Origin: Tetraselmis striata
Lineage: Eukaryota > Chlorophyta > Chlorodendrophyceae > Chlorodendrales > Chlorodendraceae
Direction: 5' to 3'
Assembly (NCBI GenBank): GCA_006384855.1
Contig: VCJN01002880.1
Span: forward strand, 1-64,000
Length of the DNA stretch: 64,000 bases
The translations under genes were made by a program, and so were the position numbers. A model generated the notes under the pieces. The model had not been told where the DNA came from. It saw only the letters and a program-made list of their open reading frames with translations, and ran no database searches. Below, piece after piece: positions 55,790-64,000 of the stretch. Every line of letters starts with the position of its first letter. Position 1 is the first letter of the stretch.

Positions 55790-57796
55790 CACGCAAGCAG
55801 AGACCCGCTGCAACAGCCCCCGACGTGTGCGCGACATGTGACGGCGGAACTCAGCAGGTTGGCTAGCGACAAAGTTCCGAAGTGCCTGAACGGACTGACC
55901 ACGAAGGAAGCATGACCGCCAGGGAAGTTTCGCACAACCAGCATCACCGCAAAGATGTAGACCACCGTCAAAGCGGACTTCCCGAGACGGCCGCGGTCCT
56001 CAACCACAAAAGGGTAGTACCGGTGAATACCCTGCACTGGGGCGGAAGACGCCCGGTCCGCTGCCAACTTACCATGCTCTGCCTCGGTCGCCGCGATCCC
56101 CGGGGTGCACTAGCGGGGGTCGTTGGAGGACACGCACGCAAAGTCGATCATGTAATCGCACCCCCCCCCCCACCCACCCACCCAGCGTCAAGTCCGACGG
56201 CCGGGAGCGGTCCGCTGGGCGCAGCCCACTCGTCTCACGGGTAAAGTCACCGGCTCCCGAGCGGTCCCGGTCAAGCACCGCCCCCGCGTCGATTGCCACA
56301 GATGCCCAAAGATTCTTCAAAGCGGTATGCATGCGGTGCTTGTAGTTCGCTACGGGGCAGATGGGTAGATGATCCACAATGAAATCCGTAGCGCTCCGGT
56401 TCGAGCCATCCGTAGAGCGAGCCACAAGGGATCAATACCACACGTGGGGCCAAGGCAAGTGACAAGCGCGGAACCTCCGCGCGGGCAAAGGCCCAGCACT
56501 CGCGCAGCGGCGGCCGAATAATAAGCAACATGGGGAATCTTGCGGGCTGACTCGTGATCCGACTGAAAAAGCGATCGGGAGCCGGGCCCGCACGCGTTGT
56601 ACGGGCGCATGGTATCAAGTCGCGAGGCCGCGGCACCAGTACGCTGGAAGCTGAGATCGAGGGCCACGAATAAGTCACGCAAGCGAATCTCACGGCTGAG
56701 GTGGCGTTGGACAACCATGGACGTGGGCTGATCATCGGAGGCCGCACCCGAACCCGTACCCGAGGGCGGAGCAGTAGAACCTGGCAGCGATTCTGGGAAG
56801 GAAACAATTGCTGCTGACGGAGGGTGTGCCACTAAATCGTCAGGCGACGGTATCTACAAAAGCGCATGTAGTAACGGTATTGGCAGTACTCGTACCACCG
56901 ATAGGAAGCAATTGCTGGGCAGCAGAGGCGGCCTCACCAGTACCAACTCCAACAGGAGTGGCCGTAAAAGGAGGTGTGGTGACGCGCAATCCTCCGCTAG
57001 TGCTCGTACCCGTACGGGCCGTAGTACCATATGTTTGATCCGATGCAGCGGTGGTCGTAGCATTACTGACCGTAAGTAACTCGAAGATCTCGTGGGCGTG
57101 CCCATACGCCGCGCGTGCGCACCGCACATCTTCCTGCGGTAGCGTGGTGAGGGCCCGTACAGTCTCGTACACGCGGCGTGTCTCGCGCGCCCATGGCAAA
57201 GCACTCGTAGCCACAGACGACACCTCGGCGCGGACCGCCTCGTACAAGGGGCCGAGGGCGGGCCCGTACTCCCGCACCAGCTTTGGCAGGACAACCGATT
57301 GCGCGGACTAAAACGCCGCAGGGGCCTCAGACTGCAGCAAGGCCATATTCGTACCGCCAAAATCCGCGGGCAAACTCTTCTGAACGATCGCAACCTTCAT
57401 GCGCGGTGTAAACTGGTCGCAAGCGTCCAGGCCAAGCAGCGAAAAGGCAGCCGAAATTTTGGCGGCGTCCACGGCCTCCAAGAATGGGCCCAGCTCCGAC
57501 GGCGGCATCATGCGGCTGAGGAAGCCAGTCTGCCGCACCGCGCATACGGCCAGCAACCGCATGGCCCCATGGTGGCAGCCGTATCCGGACGTGCCAAAGG
57601 AGGCGATGCGCTCCAACAGTGTGGCGTGGGCCTCCCGGCGCCGCCCCAACGCGCCGGTCATCCACTCGGGGTAATGGCTAATTGGAGCACCCGGGTACAC
57701 GCACGGCGCCATTTTGGACAAGATCATTGGCCGGGGCCCGAAATCCTCCCGGGGCCAACTTATCCCGTACCGTCCGCAACTCGGACTCACTGTCAC
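55790..57796 (-). pseudogene. C-terminal part of a second type of non-LTR reverse transcriptase
   Basis: Successive minus-strand frames give YPEWMTGALGRRREAHATLL and CAVRQTGFLSRMMPP (57600-57480), then LPADFGGTNMALLQ (57360). Next come RLRDLFVALDLSFQ and CGPGSR (56690-56580), HRMHTALKNLWA (56330), RPSDLTLGG (56200) and YPFVVEDRGRLGKSA (55985). This order resembles the thumb and the C-terminal extension with a possible restriction-like endonuclease found in some algal and plant non-LTR elements; it is unlike the LINE at 1-3684. Frames change at least four times. The RT palm motifs should lie upstream (above 57796), but I could not find them. Confidence 0.55.
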
Positions 57797-59021
57797 CGGA
57801 GTGACGAACGTACCTCGTCTTACTGTCCTAAACCATCAGTCCGACTTTGGAAAGCTCCGTGCAGTACTCGTCGAAAACGCGCGGAACGTGAGCCGCCTCG
57901 AGATAATATCTTTACAAACATGGGTAGTCACGAGGGCGGCATGCCGTTCCACCAACCCCCGAGCCGCGGAGCTCACTCCCATATTAACTCCATATTATAC
58001 GATCTCACATAGCTGGGAACGGCCCAGCCCATGTAGCTCACCCTTCCCCGGGGAGCTCACTACATGCACCCTCTCAGGTGGTGAGGGACTATATCTTGAG
58101 CACGGCGGTGCCCCGCCGCACCGGCTCCCGTCTAGTCTCTGAACCTTCCCCTCCGAGCATATTGCGTATCATAGCCATGCACGGCTCTACACTCAGCTGT
58201 AGGTGGAGGGGCTGGGCTGCGTGTGGCCCGATCCTGGGGTGGCGCTGGTAATTGGGGAACCAGGCGCTGCACAGAAGTGTATCTCCGTGCCCCTCTCCCG
58301 CGTTGTGCCCATACCCGAGTTGCTCAACCTCTCGGAACCTCCAGTGTGGTGCTGGGGGGTGGGAGCGGGGGCTCCAGGGGCTTCCTCGCAATTTGAGAGC
58401 ATGGCCCTAGAAAAACAACTCCATTAGGGATTCGAGCTGAGTAGACTTGACGGCAAGGTTTGACCCCGACGCACGGCCGCACCCACTGCCGCACGTCGGG
58501 CAAGCCGCCTGCCGCATTTGGAGGGGTGCACCCTCGGTTGCAAGCTTGAGGATGTAAACCAGCTCGGGCCATATCGGACACGCAACCCCACTCCCTGCGT
58601 GGGGAGGGGGCGTGCGATTCCAATGGCCATGATCCGGTGCGGCCCCCAGCACCGCACGCGGGTCCCCGAGGTCTCGAGAGAAGAGGTTGAACCTGGGTCT
58701 GAGTAGAGGGCAAGGGGCAAAGCATAGTCAGGGAGCACACACTTACACGAAGCCTCGCGCAATACACATAGCAAGGCAAACACACAAAGAACATGCAAGC
58801 AAAGGTCAAGAGGGACAGTGTCGCTTTGCCCGCTTCTTGTGCTTCCCGTCGCGCTGAGTCGCCGTAGTCGCCCGTTTATGCTCTTGCTTTTCCCTCGCGT
58901 CGATGTGGAGCCCCAACGGCCCCATGTCTCGTTGGAAGTTTGCGCCGACATGACGTAGGCCACCTAGGGTGCGCCCCACTGCCCACCACACCGCATGTCG
59001 TCGGCCATATAAAGCGCGCCG
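57797..59021. other. Spacer without a supported gene
   Basis: Several open frames on both strands (58089-58391, 58324-58963 minus) show no recognisable protein. Confidence 0.4.
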
Positions 59022-59741
59022 CAGGCAAGCCGCGTAGCAGTCGTAACTAGCTGCCGCTGGCAAGAAAATACCGGGTGCCGCCGCGATGCCGCCGCTCCTG
59101 GAGCCGCCCGCCGCGCCGTAGTCATAGCTGCCCGCCGCAGGCAAGCCGCGTAGCAGTCGTAACTAGCTGCCGCGAGCGAGAAAATACCGGTGCCGGCGCG
59201 ATGCCGCCGCTCCTGGAGCCGCCCGCCGCGCCGTAGTCGTAGCTGCCCGCCGCAGGCAAGCCGCGTAGCAGTCGTAACTAGCTGCCGCGAGCGAGAAAAT
59301 ACCGGGTGCCGGCGCGATGCCGCCGCTCATGGAGCCGCCCGCCGCGCCGTAGTCGTAGCTGCCCGCCGCAGGCAAGCCGCGTAGCAGTCGTAACTAGCTG
59401 CCGCGAGCGAGAAAATACCGGGTGCCGGCGTCATGCCGCCGCTCATGGAGCCGCCCGCCGCGCCGTAGTCGTAGCTGCCCGCCGCAGGCAAGCCGCGTAG
59501 CAGTCGTAACTAGCTGCCGCGAGCGAGAAAATACCGGTGCCGGCGCGACGCCGCCGCTCTTGGAGCCGCCCGCCGCGCCGTAGTCGTAGCTGCCCGCCGC
59601 AGGCAAGCCGCGTAGCAGTCGTAACTAGCTTCCGCGAGCGAGAAAATACCGGGTGCCGGCGCGATGCCGCCGCTCATGGAGCCGCCCGCCGCGCCGTAGT
59701 CGTAGCTGCCCGCCGCAGGCACGCCGCGTAGCAGTCGTAAC
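59022..59741 (+). repeat. Satellite array, 116-bp unit, six copies
   Basis: Units begin gcaggcaagccgcgtagcag at 59022, 59137, 59252, 59368, 59484, 59599 and 59715 (last one partial), a period of 115-116 bp. They are highly similar. Frames open through single units on both strands are a by-product of repetition and not genes. Confidence 0.95.
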
Positions 59742-59790
59742 TAAACCCTTAAACCCTAAAACCCAAACCCTAAAATCCCAGACCCTAAAT
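59742..59790 (+). repeat. Degenerate interstitial telomere-like repeats (CCCTAAA)
   Basis: About six imperfect units such as aaaccctaaa follow the satellite without spacer. The plant and algal-type telomere unit TTTAGGG is the complement. The C-rich strand faces rightwards, so a telomere would point left, towards the satellite. Confidence 0.75.
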
Positions 59791-60543
59791 TGTAGATATC
59801 GTAGACTACAAGACTAGTATAAGCACGCTAGTGCGCGCGCTCCGCCCATTGTATTAGGCTCGGCCCGCGCAGCTACTTTGCCCACTTCATTATTTCCAGC
59901 TCGAGCCCGGCTTTTTGCACTCATTGTAAGTAGCTCCGAGCACTTCCACCTTTCATCACTCACCGGTTGAGCCGTTTAGATTATGGCCCCCCACACATTC
60001 TAGAAGTGTGCAAGTATATCTCGTCCCGGGCGAGATCCTACCTCGAGTCTCGCTCCGAGGCCGTGTCGAGTCTCCGAGATTCGAACACAAACTCCACTGT
60101 GCTCAATCATTATTAGTTATTCAAAATTTTGGACAGACGCAGACAGAATTCGAACACCGGAGTCCTCACCTATTCCACGTTCTCTTTGATCGGCATGTAT
60201 TTCTGGTGACTTCTGCAGCCGAAGGATATCAGCGTCAGCCGGAGCGGGGTGTGGTGTGAGTGACGCGCAACGCACATACAAGCACCGGAGCTGCGGAGCG
60301 GGAGGTCAGACTGACTACCGCAGTTTGCTGCTTGACCTGTGACGGCTGGCTTGGTCGACAGAACGCTTTTCTCATTGGGGTAGCAGGGAAATGAAATTGA
60401 AATTGAACTTGATTACAACATGCTAGTATGCTGCTCTCCACCGCCCATACTGAGTTGCTCTTAGGGCCTGCCATCTCAAACCATAGTACGGACACATACG
60501 TGTATTACAGCTCCGGCTACCGGGCAGCTGGGACAACGTCGAC

Positions 60544-61751
60544 ATGGCAGACCACTCACCCACTCGACCAGGCAACACTCCTATTTCCCCGGGACTTGGC
60601 ATTGCTGTCGACACTGGCAAGTCTCTTGCTGAATCTTCCGATCAATCGAGACGACTAGACCTAGTGGCCAGGCTAGAACGAGCATCAGATATCTAACCTG
60701 GAGAATCGACAGGACTTCCAACACGTAAAGATGCAGAGCGAGATGCACGCCGTCACAAATCAACTGTCTCAAAGTCATGCCGACTTAATGGCGGAGCAAC
60801 GGGACCTAATGGCTGATGTCAGACGGATGTTTGCGTCCATGTCTCGACATACCCCGACAGCTGGACAGTCTCCGACAGCTGCGCCCCCACAGCCACCATC
60901 GCGAACCTCAGTCGATAGAGCCACCGGACGGACAGGCTACGTCGGCGTGTCCGCGCCTTATCGTGCACTCGCGAGACGCCATACCATCTATCGGCGCAGC
61001 GGACCTTGCGGATGGCCGCATCTGGGCCCGACGGGGACCACAACGAGGTATCGACCAGCTGGATAGGGCACTGAAGTTCACACCACTTATGCTCCAGAAG
61101 AGCTCAGACTTCACAACGTGGAAACATCTTTTTCTCTCCTTCATCAACACTTCTATGCCGGAGGTGATGGAACAGATGATTCTACTTGACCCGAATCATC
61201 CCAACATAGACCCACAGCTTCAGTCATACCTCTACCACACGCTGGTGCAAATCGCCCAGTACCACCCGAGTGCCACCTCGGAACTCAAGAACCTCTCTCA
61301 GTCCACAGCGGTCAATCGGGGTGCGATAGCATGGGACAATATGTGCCATCGTCTCGACGGACAGGACGTGCACCACACCATGTCACTACTCGACGAGGTG
61401 AATCGCACACTCGACAAGAACTCGACGGAGTCACTTGTCGACTTCCTCGACCGCAAATGGGAGGCTATCTAGGCGTACGACGCAACTATGGAGGTCACCG
61501 AGCAGCTCCGCGACTCGATGCTGATACCGACAGTGTTCAATGCACTTCCCGCAAAATACGATACTATCAAAACAGTCGTTGCGGGGAATGTCGACTTACA
61601 TCGGTGTACTGTGGCAGAGTTGTTCGCCGAACTCCGTGTCCATGTCAAACTGTGTTCCGCACCAGTTCCTGCGGCTCCCGCCCCTTCAGTTGGTACTGCG
61701 GAATTCCTTACAGCTCAGAACCCGCCTAGAACTGCTCGCAGAATTCACTAG
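60544..61751 (+). pseudogene. Copia Gag
   Basis: It starts at ATG 60544 (MADHSPTRPG). Frame changes lie near 60690 and 60900, and a TAG at 61470 is followed by the same frame to 61751. The gag core has TTWKHLFLSFIN, LDEVNRTLDKN and FNALPAKYDTIKT, as in UBN2/copia Gag domains. Confidence 0.7.
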
Positions 61752-61828
61752 TCGCCGTGGTTCGGCAAGTGTGATCTTGTGGCGAAAAGCACCTAACTAG
61801 CTAATGCACTGCGAGTGACTCGGTTGTT

Positions 61829-64000
61829 TTGAATCTTCAGCGCGCCAAAATCAAGGCCCTGAAAATCAAGTACCCCGGAGACTCTAAGGCTACGGCGTCG
61901 ACTGGTGCTGCTCTCGCGGCGTTCGAGGACGACAACACTGCAGCTGTGGCCGACCAACCGAGCGACGACACCGACGCCGGCGACGAGCTGACCCTCGAGG
62001 AGGAGGAGATGCTTCTCAGTGGGGTGACCACCCCTACCACTACTCCCCCAACCCTCGTGGTATTTTCCTCAACACTGAATAACGCCCCAAGTGTTAGCCA
62101 GGCATGGATCGCAGACTATGCTTGCGCTCCCCAGAATGCACGTCACATAAATCAGATTTCGAAACATTTCGAATAAATCGAGTCGAACAAGGGCGAACTT
62201 GTGCCAGGCGTGGGCACTGTCATCGAGGGCATCGGCACTGTGGCCATTAGGGCAACACTCACCTTTGGTGGCTGCTGCACATTGCGAATGCCAGCTATTT
62301 ATTGTCCATCCATGCTCAACACGAATTGCATGGGTGTAGGCAGACTACTCAGCGTGTCATGGCTACAAAAACATCTACATGGTACCATTCCCTTTCCGGG
62401 TGGAACTGATTCTGGCACTGTGACCATGGATGCAGGAGTGGTGAGCCTGAGAGGCTACAACGGCCTTTACCAACTAGATCTCGAGCCAGCGGACGGAGTT
62501 GCTCCTACCCATGTTGGACAACAAGATAGCATTGCCATGCTTAGTGCTACAGTCAAGGATTCTGCAGTCTTGCTGTGCCACAAGAGATTAGGCAATCCCG
62601 GCGTGGGCACAGTCCAGGCACAACATCACAATGGTGTACCTGCTGTACCTGCCTTCCCTACGGATGTAAGGAATCTCCCCGGTCATTCCTGCCTACTCAA
62701 CAACGTAACAACAACTATTGCCAACCGAGAGCCTACAACCCTCCCTGATGCGTGCTAGCTGCAGCCAACTCTCTGTCGACACACTGTGTTCCATTCACAT
62801 CACATCACCATGTGGCTATCGGTGGACTATTAGAATCATTTGCCGTCTATGGAGGTTTCAGTGGCACATACATCTGAGAACCAAAGAGGCAGCAGAGGTG
62901 CTCACAGCCATGCGTTCAATGCTAGATGAGGCCATACACTATGACCTCAACTATAGGGCAGAGTCTAGTGGTCCGTTTGCTCCCGAGGTCCGCGTTGACC
63001 GCGACTCCATCTTCGAGACAGATGCGATGGACGCTCCGGTGGGTGGCATAGGGGGACGTACTGAGTGGACAGCTCCGTACTACCATCATCATCATGGTCA
63101 GATTGAGAGGCCATGGCGCACCATCTGGGACAGTGCGACTAGCATGATGGCAGACATGTCAGTGCCTAGCCGACTGTAGGCAACCGAAATCAACACAACG
63201 TTCTGGCTGAAGAACCGGCGCGCTGTCACAACGTTAGGTACTTCAGATGGCAGACATACACCGCTCTCTGTACTGACCAAAGGCAATGTTGATTCACATA
63301 TTGACAAAGCCAGAGTCTATGGCTGCAAGGTGTTTGTCAAGGTCCCTGATGGCACTCGCAAAAAACTAGACTCCAAGGCTTGGACTGGTATCTTTGTGGG
63401 CTATCCTGGCAGCGCACTTGGGTCGATGGTCTTGAACCCCGCCACAAGCAGGGTCACTGACAGCGTCCATGTGAGTCCGTTTCCTCGAGGATGAGAGGGG
63501 CTTTGCTCCGGATCCACACACTGACATCTCCATTAGACTTGCTTGAGGCTGAGGAAGAACAACCCACGGTGGAGATGGACCTAGATGAGCAGCAAGAGCA
63601 GCAAGAGCAGACATCCATCAGTGATCAGCACAGCAGGCCCATCCGGGAGAGACGACTCCCAGCTCGGTATCATGCCATGCTGGCATGCGGTAGCATCTGT
63701 TTGGACCGTGACCCATCTGACCCCCAACCAGATTATGCCAGCTATCCTCCAGACTCCAGCGGCGAGAGCGACATGCAACAAACAGTTGCACTCTTGAGTG
63801 CTGCGGGCATACCTACACCTCGCAACTTCAAAGAGGCGATGAGCCCGAAGTTCCGCGACCTGTGGGAACCAGCCATCCACAAGGAGTATGAGGGTCTAAT
63901 GACCAACCGGACATGGAAACTGATTGAGTGCCACCTGGTGCGACAATCCTACCCAATTTGTGGGTTTTTGTGGCCAAGGCAGCACCCGATGGCATCCTGG
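61829..64000 (+). pseudogene. Copia Pol: protease, integrase, RT start
   Basis: The protease site expected as W-x-x-D-S-G reads WIADYACAP (about 62104), so the DSG motif is lost. The preintegrase motif LCHKRLGNPG is at 62573. The integrase end has TEWTAPYYHHHHGQIERPW (about 63063-63120), then a TAG at 63177 and WLKNRRA. A C-terminal KLDSKAWTGIFVGY block (63366) follows. The RT onset LWEPAIHKEYEGLMTNRTWK is at about 63862-63920. Confidence 0.75.

Larger units (their letters stand above)
60000..64000 (+). mobile_element. Ty1/copia retrotransposon, decayed, 3' end outside window
   Basis: Order of parts: a non-coding leader that may be the 5' LTR (up to about 60420; boundaries not proven), Gag, protease remnant, GAG-preintegrase, integrase and the start of the RT, cut by the window end. 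The integrase-before-RT order is diagnostic of copia elements. Several nonsense codons and frame changes show that it is inactive. Confidence 0.8.

Noticed and set aside
59190-59731. Repeated Ala/Arg-rich frames on both strands
   Set aside because: They are open only because the 116-bp satellite unit lacks stops in those frames; the same peptide recurs in every unit.

Overview
The window looks like nuclear DNA of a GC-rich eukaryote, most likely a green alga (chlorophyte). The host genes have several short spliceosomal introns with GT-AG ends. One junction carries plant-type (CCCTAAA)-like telomeric sequence. The dominant mobile element has the split-direct-repeat layout known from DIRS/PAT/TOC-type tyrosine-recombinase (YR) elements of algae. 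I saw no bacterial operons, CRISPR arrays, rRNA or tRNA genes. The species assignment is inference.

Most of the 64 kb is layered mobile and satellite DNA. 1-3684: a non-LTR retrotransposon (LINE) copy cut by the window edge. Its 3' tail (8509-8529) was separated by a 4.8 kb inverted-repeat element at 3685-8506. 8593-11808: copy A of a 3.2 kb YR element. Further copies are B (27259-30460, minus), C (40086-43209) and a decayed D (38450-40085, minus), plus a repeat relic at 48389-48553. 33099-35140 (minus): a DIRS-type reverse transcriptase pseudogene interrupted by a 1.1 kb LTR mini-element. 43930-48388: a second copy of the same LINE. 55790-57796 (minus): the C-terminal part of an unrelated non-LTR reverse transcriptase. 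60000-64000: a decayed Ty1/copia element running off the right end. Tandem arrays lie at 22.9-24.6 kb, 24.9-26.1 kb, 36.97-38.44 kb (three-monomer higher-order repeat) and 59.0-59.7 kb.

Islands of host genes sit between these layers. They are a secreted or membrane-anchored GT4-type glycosyltransferase (14254-17252, plus), a CaMKK-like Ser/Thr kinase (18285-20260, minus), a short unknown two-exon gene (31549-32039, minus), a four-exon 126-residue unknown gene (49532-50520, plus) and a nine-exon seipin homologue (51786-54759, minus). For the last two genes, and for exons 15727-17252 of the glycosyltransferase, the proposed splice phases close into a single open frame.

The most unusual system is the YR family. 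Three 3.2 kb copies share a Gag-like first ORF, a tyrosine recombinase and A1...B1-A2-B2 split repeats, but none has a reverse transcriptase. Two copies are recent by their repeat identity, yet all three have a broken recombinase. This suggests mobilisation in trans. A candidate RT-bearing partner with the same terminal sequence lies at 33.1-35.9 kb.
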